From Lumnitzera littorea (lineage: Eukaryota > Streptophyta > Magnoliopsida > Myrtales > Combretaceae), in contig JAMXBB010000009.1 in the NCBI GenBank assembly GCA_024138015.1, positions 93,623,291-93,687,290 on the forward strand: 64,000 bases of DNA. Reading direction: 5' to 3'. The notes beneath the pieces are model-generated. The model was not told the DNA's origin and did no database searches. It saw nothing but the letters and a program-made list of their open reading frames with translations. The position numbers and the translations under genes were made by a program. This document shows positions 35,851 through 46,295 of the stretch, one piece after another (positions within the stretch are counted from its first letter, which is position 1; each line of letters begins with the position of its first letter).

Positions 35851-37475
35851 AAAGCTAAACTTTCACATTTTTTAATAATTATCGGCTTTATCAATAAATT
35901 GACATTTTTCTCAAACTAATTCTTTTATATAACTTATTTCAAGAAATTAACTTTATTAGGATACTTCTTCTAAACTTATTTTAAGAACTTGACTTTACTA
36001 GGATACTTCTTCCAATTTTTCTAACCTTACTATGAAGTTTGAACTAAAATAAATAATGTTACTGAATGTCTAAAACTTAAGAGCTCGTATCCTAAGGATA
36101 TTGTATTAACTCAAAATTTTAGCGCATTATAGCATGATGCAAGTAAACTTACCAATAAGGGTACTTTTCTACTAAAAAGCCAAACAAAGCATAATTTGGA
36201 CTCATGCAAGGACTTTACTTCACTTTGATATAGTCACTTAAAGAAGAGATAAGAATCTTAACAGAGTTCTCTAAGAATTACGTCAACACTTATAGGAATA
36301 ATTGGATAAAGATAAAGTCAAGTTTAGTTAACTCAAGTAACTTTCAATCTTAATTGGTGGCTAAGCTTGACAAGATAAGGAAATAAGAGAAAAAGACAAC
36401 TTCAAGGAAAGACACTAATGTTAAGGTAATTTAAGTTGAAAACCAACTAAATTAATTATTATCTAAGTGCTTAAGTCCTTATCATTTTATTTTCAACTAA
36501 AACCTATGAAAACTTAGGAATTCTAAAGTTTTTATCATAATTTCTCTTCTAAATTAAACCAAGGATTGTTAATCAAAACACAAAACAATGCAATGGATGC
36601 CAACAATGCTAAAGTTGTGTGCAATATAGGATTGGAAACTCCAATTTAATCTCATCTACAAGTTGCTTTCAAAACCCTTCTATTATTGTACTAAGGTATA
36701 TGAGATAAGATTTTCTCTCAACATCATTATATGCATCTAGAATGAAAGGAACATGAGCAACACTTTAGGTCCATTAAGTTATCTTTAAAAGAATTTCATT
36801 CCCTTTAGTAACCATCAAGTTACATGATAAGATAATCTAATTATCACTACATAAAGGTATCCACCAACCTTAAGACCACATCCTTGCTTCCTTTTTCTAA
36901 ACACACATTCTTTTCAAGGCTTTTTTTTTTTTTTTTTTCAATTTCAAACCAACCCCTTTCCTTTTCTCCCCATTTTGATTGCCAAAACAAAGCCCTGCCA
37001 CCTTTGTTTTGAAATTCTAGAACAATCTTAATCAAGAAGGTAAGCAACAATCTTTAAATTGCCAATTTTTTATTACATAATATCCCTATACTTACCACAT
37101 CATTGATGATTAAGGAAATATTTTAAAAGTAATGTAAAGATTCAAGAGTAGAATCTCCATTTCTATTAAAACTATTTTATCAACTTTTGAGCTTTAATGA
37201 TCTAATTACTTCCTTTCAATTTTTTAAAGATTCCTTTAAAGTAAACTTTTGATGACCAAAAATCCCTTTATCTAAATCTCTATTTTAAATAAGCTTTTAG
37301 TTCTTATTTATCAATTATATTTACAAATTGAGTTTATATTGTAAGTAATATTTTTCTTATCAAAGAGTTAAGTTCTAAGTCTAATAGATAAAGGTTCATA
37401 TAAAAGACCAATATTATGGATTATAAGAACCTACACCGTTAGTAAATCTCTTTCAAAACTTGGTTTGAAATCTTA
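35851..37475. other. Unassigned AT-rich stretch between two LTR pieces
   Basis: No reading frame of note, no PBS or polypurine tract and no protein similarity. Two short duplicated phrases occur ('ctttattaggatacttcttc' and 'ctttactaggatacttcttc', near 35,952 and 35,994). It could be the interior of a non-autonomous element whose LTRs flank it, but nothing shows this directly. Confidence 0.4.
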
Positions 37476-38134
37476 CGTCACACTCCGAAAAGGCAAAGTC
37501 ATAACAGTTCCGCCATGTAAACCATTTTAAAATAGAAACTATCTTCACAGCTGCTATTTTAGACCTAGTTCACACTAAGCATACTTGACTCTACCACTTT
37601 GAAGCGTCCAATTTGATACCTATTTGATATAAACTTGTGGAGTAATCCTTTGAAATAATTTATAATAATAAACTTGTAATTTGTCCTTATAAAAGAGTAG
37701 TAATAAATCCCACAAGTACCTATCATTTCATATACAGACCAAAATATTGAAAATGACCAAGCCCTTTGAGGAGTTTTGTGTAGTTTTTCTTAAAAGATAA
37801 AAAGTTAATACTAAGGGTAATAACCGACCATTTCTTATTGTATCTTGCTCTCCGTCCTAGTTTACTAGGGTTCTAATGTTGGGTAGACATTTATAAGCCA
37901 TTTAAAACCTACAAAACAAACTATAAGGGAATGAGCGATAGTTTGCTCAGTAAGTGGGGTGGAGACAGAAGTATGTACTCAATACATTACAAGTAGGGTT
38001 TTCAATCAAGTTGGTTAGATGCAATGTATGTATAAGTAAATGCTATCGTTCGTTGTTATTTAGTTCGTCGTGAAATTAGAGAAATTGCACTCGCTCTAAT
38101 CTAGGTTAAGGAGGTTGATGTCACACACTCACGG
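37476..38134 (+). repeat. 5' portion of an L3 long LTR, truncated
   Basis: It starts CGTCACACTCCG (the full copy has TGTCACACCTCG) and carries 'ccgccatgtaaacca' and the region near 38,050-38,110 matching 46,900-46,970 ('agattagagaaattgc' in the full copy). About 660 bp of the ~3.1 kb is present. It then joins directly to the gag of E2, so the rest of the LTR was deleted or moved. Confidence 0.65.
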
Positions 38135-39060
38135 ATTAAGAGATTAATACTTAGCTTAAGATGAAGAGGGTACTCAAAAATAGATTCATGCCGGAGACAT
38201 ATCTCTAAGATACTTTCACACATCTTTAGGAGCTGAGATAAGTAAGCTAAATTGTTGATGAATATGTTCAAGAATTCCAAATGCTTATGATAAGATGCGA
38301 AGTAGAGGAACCACTTGCCCGAACAGTTTTAAGGTTTGTTATTGGGTTGAGAGGAGACATCCAAGACAATGTCGAACTCCAATGATTTGACACAATAGAT
38401 GAAACTGTTAGGATTGCCCAACGAGTAGAGAGGCAAAGAAGAAGCTAAGTAGCAACTAAAGTGCCAACTAGGACAAGCAAGTAACCGGACATTGTCGAGT
38501 ACTAAGCTGAGAAGTAGGATAAATGTCAAAGCCGAGTAGAAAAGCCGGTTCGAAGATGTAGTGACAACTCGAATGTATGAGAAAGGGCAAAAGTTTAGCA
38601 GGAAGAGTAGCTAGATCAAATGCTTTAAGTGCCAGGGGTTCGGACATATGACTGTTCAGTGCCCAAACCGAAAGACAATGGTCATTAAGGGAGATACCCC
38701 GAAGTTAGACGTAGAGAGTACGGATGAGGAACTCGAAGAAGAGGAGGTTCCTACCGAGAAAGAGTTGATCAAGGAAGACATGTATGTTGAGGACTTGGAC
38801 CAGCTACTCATGGTTGTTTGACGCATTATGAGCGTGAAACCTTCACGAGAAGAGGAGTTGAGGGAGAAGTTATTTCATATCACTTGCAAGGTGAATGAAC
38901 AAACGTGCACCCTCATCATAAATAGTGGGAGCTGCACCAATGTGGTGTCAACCAACTTTGTCTTAAAACTGAGGTTGCAAATTGTTGAACATCTGAAGCC
39001 GTACAAGTTGCAATGGTTAAGTAACAAGGGAGCAACACACATCACTCGGTAAATACTACT
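38135..39060 (+). pseudogene. E2 partial gag and protease
   Basis: The gag C-terminal half is in broken frames. The zinc knuckle CFKCQGFGHMTVQC is complete at 38,621-38,662. The protease frame 38,828-39,052 reads ITCKVNEQTCTLIINSGSCT, then YKLQWLSNKGATH. The usual active-site DSG is NSG here, so catalysis should be lost. The two parts are separated by in-frame stops. Confidence 0.83.
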
Positions 39061-39439
39061 GCTACTCATTATCAGCAATTACTCCGACTAAATTCTTTAC
39101 AATGTACTGCCCATGTGCGCATCCCACGTATTGTTAGGAAGACCATGGCTATTTGATAGCAGAGTCATCCACGACAGTTACAGGAATACCTACATGCTCG
39201 AGAAGGATGATCGAAAGATAACGCTAAATCCAATGCCGCCGAGAGAGGTTCATAAGTTATAGACAAAACTTGCTCACGGATCGAAGAAGGTTCTGGTGAT
39301 GAGTAAGGCTAAGCTCCGAAAGGCCATTAACGCCAATGAGTCAACCCTCCTATTGGTTAGGCAACTACTGGAAATGAAGGAGTAGAATGATTTACCCTAA
39401 GAGGTAAAGGAACTATTAGATGAATATGCTTACCTGTTC

Positions 39440-40770
39440 CTAGAACAGTTGCTAGCAGGGTTACCCCCAACCCAAGGCATAGAGCACTGCATTGACTTAG
39501 TACCTGGCGCTGTACTACCAAATAAGCCAGCTTATCGTATGAATCCCAAGCAAGCTTCTAAGCTTCAATGTCAAGTTAATGAGTTGCTAGAAAGAGGATA
39601 CATAAGAGAGAGTCTCAGCCCTTGTATTGTGCTTGCACTTCTAGTACCGAAGAAGGATGGAACCTGGCGGATGTGTGTTGATAACCGGGCCATGAACAAA
39701 ATCACAATCAAATACAGGTTTCCGATCCCAAGGCTAGAAGATGTGCTAGATGAATTGAGTGGAGCCAAAAGTTTTAGTAAGATTGATCTCAAATTTGGTT
39801 ATCATCAAATCCACATGAAGCCAGGAGACAAGTAGAAGATTGTGTCCAAGACTCGACATGGACTATACGAATGGATGGTCATGCCCTTCAGCTTATCGAA
39901 TGCTCCGAGCACCTTCATGAGACATATGAACCATGTGTTGAGACATCTCATTAGAAAGTGTATTGTGGTGTACTTTGATGACATCTTAATCTACAGTGCC
40001 AACATACCGAGTCATTGTGAACACATTAGAATAGTCCTAGATATCTTTCGTATCGAGAAACTATTTGGCACTTTGAAGAAATGTTGCATTTGCTAGGAGG
40101 AAGTGGTATTCTTGGGCTATATAGTCAATGGAAGAGGCTTGAAAGCCAATGATAAGAAGATCCAAGCAATTGTTGAATGGCTGACCCCTACTACTTGTAC
40201 CGACATAAGAAGTTTCCATGGACTGGCTTCGTTTTATCGAAGGTTCATCAGGAACTTTAGAACCTTCGCTTTGCCGCGCCACTAACTAAATTAACGAAGA
40301 AAAACACTGACTTCCGATGGGGAGAAAAGAAGGAGAGGAGTTTTGCTGAGATTAAGAAGATATTAACCTCCACCCTGGTATTAGTACTACTTGACTTCGA
40401 CAGAATTTTTGAGCTAAAGTACTACGTGTCGAGCATTGGAATAAGCACTATCCTAATGTAGGAAGGCCAATCAATTGCCTTTTACAGTGAGAAGCTCTGA
40501 AGACCCTAGCTAAATTACTCCGTGTATGACAAAGAGCTCTTGGCACTAATCTGTGCACTGCAAGTATGGTAGCATTACCTACTTCCGAAGTCAAACCAAG
40601 TTGTCTAAGCGGCAAGTGAGATGGGTTGAATTCCTTAAAGGATTTAATTTTGTGATCAAATACAAGGAAGGAAAGAGTAACGTAGTTGTAGATGCTTTAT
40701 CGAGGAGGCATGCGCTCTTATTAAAACTGCAAACCAGACTGTTTGGTTTTGCAAGTATCAAAGAATAGTA
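39440..40770 (+). pseudogene. E2 reverse transcriptase and RNase H
   Basis: The frame 39,449-39,835 has GIEHCIDLVPGAVLPNKPAY, VPKKDGTWRMCVDNRAMNKI and FSKIDLKFGYHQIHM, ending at TAG in place of TGG (DKWK context). After that stop, 39,842-40,096 gives EWMVMPFSLSNAPSTFMRHM and YFDDILIYS (YFDD at 39,971-39,982). A TAG in place of CAG follows, then VVFLGYIVNGRGLK. RNase H runs to KSNVVVDALSRR near 40,700. The stops look like single C-to-T or G-to-A changes in an otherwise good sequence. Confidence 0.9.
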
Positions 40771-40789
40771 CTTCGAAGATCCACACTTT

Positions 40790-42007
40790 AGACCAATAAT
40801 TTCGAGATGCATGGATGGGAGAATAGTGGATAAGTATTTTGTATAAGATGGCTATTTGTTTCGAGCAGGAAAACTGTGCATGTCGACTTATTCCCTGCCA
40901 GAATTATTAATTAGGAAAGCCCATAGTGAAGGACTCTCTGAACATTTTAGAGAGAGAAGGACCTGTAAACTAGTGAATGGATGATTCTTTTGGCCAAAAA
41001 TGCAAAGAGATGTACATTGAGTAGTCGAAAGTTATGCTATGTGCAAAAAGGCCAAGTGCCGAGCTGAACAAGGGAAGGCAATGCCCTTACCTATTTCAAC
41101 GAAGTGATAGGCTGAACTAAGCATAGACTTTATTCTTAGACTATCGAGAACTACTCGAGAAAAAGATTCTATAATAGTCATTGTGGATCGATTCAGTAAG
41201 ATGGCACACTATGTGCCCTGTACCAAAACTAGTAATGCTGCAGCTATTACTTCTCTTTTCTTATAAGAGATTGTGCAGATACACGATGTGCCAAGAAGTG
41301 TAGTCTTCGACAGAAAGCCAAAGTTCTTAAATCATTTCTGGAGAATCTTGTAGCGTTGGCTGGGAACCAAATTACTCTTCAGTATCTCTTGTCACCCCCA
41401 AACTGATGGCCAAATAGAGATGATTAATCATACTTTGGGTCCACTGCTCCAAGTTGCAGTCGGTAAGAACTTAGTTGATTGGGACGTCTGCTTGCCAATA
41501 GTGGATTTTGCTTACAACCAAACCATACATAACACCACTAAGCAAACCCCTTTCAAAGTGGTCTATGGATTCAATCCCGAGTTACCCCTTAACCATGCCC
41601 CTATACCCACACACGTACAAAAGGACTCGAACACCTCAGCCAGGGCATAATCCCTTCAGCACATCTATGATAAGGTCACTCGGCACATCGACCAAGTTGC
41701 CAGAAGAATGCATGAAAAGACCAAGGGTTGATCTGTAAAACAATTTCAGCCGAGAGACTTGGTATGGCTATACCTTAGCAAGGAATGGTTCCTGAACAAA
41801 AGGAAAAACAAATTATCTATAAGCATGGAAAGACCTTTCAGAATCCTCCAAAAAAATCAACGACAACTCCTATAGGTTGGAACTGCCTGAGGACTATGGG
41901 ATTTCTGACGCCTTCAACATCACTGACTTCAGTCCATATCATCTTGATGGAGAATTGAGTGAACACCATCCGAATTTGATCTCAAATCTAAAACAATCCA
42001 GAAGAAA
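40790..42007 (+). pseudogene. E2 integrase and C-terminal tail
   Basis: The reading gives the zinc-binding region (RKAHSEGLSEHFRERRT...), ELSIDFI with the first catalytic Asp, IVIVDRFSKMAHYVPCTKT, FDRKPKFLNHF, QIEMINHTLGPLL with the catalytic Glu and FAYNQTIHNTTKQTPFKVVY. The tail ends ISDAFNITDFSPYHLDGE and no chromodomain follows. Stops are scattered through the frame. Confidence 0.86.
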
Positions 42008-42851
42008 TGATGAGAATCAAGCTATGGGGCCCCTAACCCATAGTCGAGCTTGAGGATTAGAGGGGCTGGCACGACGAATCCTTATGTTCCAACCAACCCC
42101 TACCGAGGCCGGGTACCTCCTTACCGAGTCACCTTTAATGTCATACCTTATGACCGCCTATTATTGTGTAATATGCTGGGTTAACGATTACTCTCTATTG
42201 TCAAGTCGACCAATTACTCGACTTCTTCCTTGCCGAGAAGCCGAGCGAGAAAGATTGGACTAACTAGGCCATCCCTGCTCAGACAAAGCCATGTGTCCAT
42301 ACTTTTTGTCTACATCTACTAACAACCTCGCTAATGCAACATCGTTACGTGTATTATATCATGTGTAGAATCTGTAGCACCAGTGATTATTTTCCTTGTA
42401 TATTCATATTTACCCTTTTGTATCATGTAACATTGCTTCTTTAGGACATGTCCTTTTTATCTTTTCCCTTTTGGGTAAGTTGCCTTAGTTTACAGGTATA
42501 AATACCCCTGTACTTGTAGTTGTAAGAGATCGAATAATCTTTAATATACTTTTTGAATACCTTCTTCCTTGTGTAAACCCTGTTGTTTACTTTCGGCATC
42601 ACTCTTATCCTTTCCCTTAAATAAGGTTAGGTGATGAGTAACCTCATTGGATCAATTCATGCGTCACATCGAATTGTGCTGTAAGTCTTTAGAAGTTCTA
42701 TTGATGCGTCATATCCTCTAGAGCTGTTCGTGGGTTTTGCTTACTATTTTCACCCTTTCGTATCTTTCCTCGTTGACTCTTTTCGAGCTTTCTGCAAGCT
42801 CAGACCCATTTAGCAACCAGCCTTATCTGTTCTTGGTTACGATTCGCATCA
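42008..42851 (+). repeat. 3' LTR of E2
   Basis: It starts TGATGAGAATCAAGC after an AAGAAA run and ends GATTCGCATCA. It is similar along its length to the solo LTR at 30,106-30,958 and, in reverse, to the E1 LTR. A promoter-like 'aggtataaatacccc' lies near 42,494. Confidence 0.86.
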
Positions 42852-43285
42852 CCCAAGACCATTTAAATTGCATTGGCTAAATGAAAAGGGAATACTACAT
42901 GTCATTCAGCAAATGTTACCACCGATCTCTATTGAGAACTATTTTGATAAAATTCTTTATGACGGCATGTATGCATCTCATGTGTTACTAAGCTAACCTT
43001 GGCTTTTTGATAAAAGGGTTATTCATGATAGTTTTAGAAACACATATGTGTTTGAGAAAGATGGGAGGAAAATTACCCTAAACCCTATGACCCTGAGCTA
43101 AGTGAGTAAAATGCAAGCTAAGCTAGCTCGAAGAACTAAAAACACTTTAGTATTGAGTAGATCCAAGCTCCAAGTAGCCATCAAGTCTGACCTACTGACC
43201 TTCTTATTGATAAGGAGACTATTGGAATTAAAGGAATAAGTGAAGTTACCAAAGGAGGTTAAGGAGTTGCTTGATGAATATTCCG
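42852..43285 (+). mobile_element. E5 piece 1: protease to pre-RT linker of the outer Gypsy element
   Basis: The reading starts mid-protease (PRPFKLHWLNEKGILHVIQQ), then NTYVFEKDGRKITLNPMT and KEVKELLDEYS. The frame then stops dead at the E3 LTR (43,286) and resumes after 50,326 as NLFPEQLPTGLPP. The part upstream of PRPF is missing, being replaced by the E2 3' LTR. Confidence 0.84.
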
Positions 43286-44241
43286 TGATAGGAATTAGCC
43301 TCTGACTATATCCAAGCCAAGGTTGACCAATCCTAAGTTGAGACCGATTAAGTTTTGCTGAGGCTAAACTAATAACAGAAGATTAAGGGGAAGAAAAGGA
43401 GACAGTCGATACCAAGTTTGTCGTATGCCAAGAAGCCGAAAGAACACACAGTCGAGTACTTGAGACCAAAGAAGCACTCTCAACGGCACTGAAAGACTAG
43501 TTCTAACTAATTCTAGCACTCAGCAATTATAGGCTGACCTTTTTGGTGTCTTGACCAAGTAATATGAGACTGCAGAGACTCTTCCTTGGACCCAAACATC
43601 CAACAACTAACCCCACCTAGTTTAAATCTTGCTCCTTCCAAGACAGGCTGAGTGACTGCATGCTGACTTCTATTAAACACATAGTTTTGTGTTCTCGAAC
43701 ATGTTTTCTTTATTTTATTTATGGGCCCAATTCTTTAGAGTTTAAGGCCTTGTACATTATTTATAGTTTTGCCACTAAGGTTTAAGACTTGCTGTAAATA
43801 GCAACATTTGTAATAACATGTTAGATAGGAAATATAAGAATGAAGACAATCATATTTTAGAGTAAAACTTTCCTCTTTCGAGTAAGGTTATACATGAGCT
43901 ATCAGAGCTTGCATTTTCCAGATTATTGAGTGCTAAGTAACTCTTTAATCTTTCTTGTATTCTTATCAATCTTGACCCTAAGATTGTAGTAAATCTTCAT
44001 TTAAGTTGGTTAATGAGTTGCATCTAACCCTCATTTGAATCCTAAGCAATATTTAGTGTTTGTGAGTTGTATCGAATCCTATTTCAAGCTCAAACCCCCT
44101 AATTATATTTGTGTCTTGGTGTATGATATCCATATACATTTACACTCAAAACCCCCTATTCTCACTCTCTATTTCCCGTTCTTACTCGAACTTAGATTGC
44201 ATTGTCTTCCTTCCGAGATTCGTTGCCCACTATACGTATCA
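43286..44241 (+). repeat. 5' LTR of E3
   Basis: It starts TGATAGGAATTAGCC and ends ACTATACGTATCA, giving 5-bp terminal inverted repeats TGATA/TATCA. It is a direct repeat of the interrupted LTR at 46,296-50,326, with shared blocks such as CTAATTCTAGCACT and GAGCTATCAGAGCTTGCATT. Confidence 0.9.
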
Positions 44242-44244
44242 TAT

Positions 44245-44256
44245 TGGTATTAGAGC
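44245..44256 (+). promoter_or_regulatory. Primer-binding site of E3
   Basis: TGGTATTAGAGC differs by one C-to-T change from the initiator-Met site TGGTATCAGAGC and lies three bases after the LTR end. Confidence 0.85.
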
Positions 44257-44346
44257 TTTAGGGAGACACGCGTATTAGTGTTCTTGAAAGTTTGTTTAGC
44301 CATTTAAATATTTGTTTGTCATCATTCTGTAGTGTAACGTATTCAT

Positions 44347-44366
44347 TTTTTTTTTTTTTTTTTTTT
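44347..44366. repeat. Poly-T tract in the E3 leader
   Basis: About 20 consecutive T residues lie between the PBS and gag of E3. Comparable poly-T runs occur inside the L3 LTR copies near 24,300 and 35,430. Confidence 0.8.
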
Positions 44367-44549
44367 GCATTCGTGGTATTGTACTACTGTTGAGTTGGGT
44401 AACAATGCTTTCAATAGTTGACTCTAGTCGTCATGGAAGTGTTTGCCAATTGTGGCTAGCTACAAAAACCGAGTAATAGTTATTTCTAGGTTACTGTAAT
44501 TGTTTTTTGTTGTTCGTTCAATTTTCTGGAAAATTACTATTCGGATAAG

Positions 44550-45765
44550 AATGTCAGAAGATAGTGTCAACAACACTGGTGATAGTCTTCGTAGAAGCTT
44601 AAGGAGACGTGTTGACAACTTGGAATATCATGTTCGGAATCTCACTAACTTTATTTAGGTTGGTTTAGTTAGAGGCCACAGACGTATTGGCCGAGGTGAA
44701 AGAAGGGAACAAACACCCACCAGTAAAAGTAGTTCTAATGAGCTTGATAATGATGAGCGACAGTCGAGAAGAGTTGTCGAGCCGAGAAGAAGCAATGATA
44801 GAAATATCAACGCTAAGAACCCAAGAGCCCGAAGAAGAGAGTCGAGGCTAAGAAGAGAAGTAGCTAAACAGAGCTCCAACAGAAGTGGCCAATCCGAGGT
44901 GAACCAACTAGCTTGAAATATAAGGGATGAACCCTGAACACTTAGCCAAGGATTTGATAATATCAAGCTTAAATTGCCGACCTTCAGTGGAAGTAACCCA
45001 CCTGAAGAATTCCTTGACTGGGTTCCCCGAGTAGAGAAGTTGTTCCAGTGCTACGAAAGTAATGATCGAACAAAGGTTAAGCTGGCTTCATTATCCTTTG
45101 TTGAATATGCAAGTTTTTAGTATGATAAGTTGGTTGCCAAGCGAGTTGCTGAAGGAAAAGAACCAATTAGGACTTGGAGGCTCATGAAACATCTGATGAA
45201 TCTACACTTTGTGCTGACTTACTTCAAGTAGGAGTTTAAAACTCTAATGACAAGATGCAAGATTATAGAGCCACAGGATTACACCATTACCAGGTTCTTG
45301 AGTGGACTCCGAGACAACATTGCCAACATAGTCAAACTCCAACCCTTCAATTCATTGGATGAGTTGATTAATTTAGCATTAAGGGTAGAGAGACATAAGA
45401 GAAGAAGACATCAAAGGCTGACTAACCGACCTCAACAAGTAATCTCTGAACCTGAGAAATATGTTAAGAGAAGGTTAGAGAAGATGATGGAGAGAGGTGA
45501 GTCTCGCTGACTTGATCATGCCAAGAAAAAGATTGTTGAGAAAGAAAAGGCACCTGACAATAAGGCCCAAGAAGTAAAGTGCTTTAAATGCTTAGGCTAC
45601 GAACATATTGCGACCTAATGCCCGAATAAAAGGGTCATGGTCTTGAAAGGCGAAGGACCCAATGCTCAAGTAGAGAATTAGAGTAACAGGAGTTCGAAAG
45701 ACAAGTTGATAGAAGAAGATGTCTATGCCAAAAACCTGGATGACCTTTTAGCCATGGTGACATGA
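44550..45765 (+). pseudogene. E3 gag, disrupted
   Basis: An Arg/Glu-rich N-terminal region is followed by the Retrotrans_gag core: LKLPTFSGSNPPEEFLDW, then YDKLVAKRVAEGKEPIRTW and DYTITRFLSGLRDNIANI. The frame 45,247-45,510 holds the best part. The zinc knuckle at 45,580-45,621 reads CFKCLGYEHIAT*C, with a stop just before the last Cys. Stops also occur near 44,660 and 45,120. Confidence 0.84.
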
Positions 45766-46295
45766 GCTGACTTAAAGACAGATCTCGAACAAAGGGAAAA
45801 TTTATTGCATATGCGGTGTCTGGTGAATGAGAAGACCTATTCCTCAGTAGTTGATGGAGGAAGCTGCACCAACATTGTCTTTGTCAAGTTAGTAGAGAAG
45901 ATAAAATTGTTGACCTACCCACATCCCTAACCTTATCGATTGAAGTGGTTTAATGACAAGGGTATGGTCTATGTGCATAAAAGAGCTCGGATAACATTCA
46001 CGATAGGGTTGCATAAGGATGAGATTAAATTTGACATAGTCCCTATGATTGTTGCAAATTTACTTCTTGGTCAACCATGAAAGTATGATCGGAAAGTGAT
46101 CCATGACGACTTCCTAAACACTTACATTGTTCAGAAGGATGGGAAGAGCTATTGCTTAACCCTTGTGAGCATTGAGGAAATCTAGAGACACTTGGCACCT
46201 ATGGTGAAACGAAAAGAGAAGAAAAGTTTGTCAAGCATTTCGGCCTACACCCAATATTTAACGTCAAGGACGACTTCCTTTCAAACCCATGGTAA
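45766..46295 (+). pseudogene. E3 protease and relic of the pol C-terminus
   Basis: The protease reads LLHMRCLVNEKTYSSVVDGG, then SCTNIVFVKLVEKIKLL (DGG in place of the usual DSG), KWFNDKGMVYVHKRARI and IVPMIVANLLLGQP. After about 46,230 the frame HFGLHPIFNVKDDFLSNPW matches the far C-terminus of pol (E2: ISDAFNITDFSPY). RT, RNase H and most of integrase are therefore missing from the middle. Confidence 0.8.

Larger units (their letters stand above)
38135..42851 (+). mobile_element. Ty3/Gypsy element E2, 5'-truncated
   Basis: Plus-strand order is partial gag with zinc knuckle, protease, RT, RNase H, integrase and a 3' LTR (42,008-42,851). It starts mid-gag, next to the L3 LTR fragment, so its 5' LTR and leader are missing. 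Its 3' LTR is followed at once by the protease of another Gypsy copy (E5), so E2 probably inserted into E5 and the outer left flank was later lost. It is the best preserved pol of this family here but still has many stops. Confidence 0.87.
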
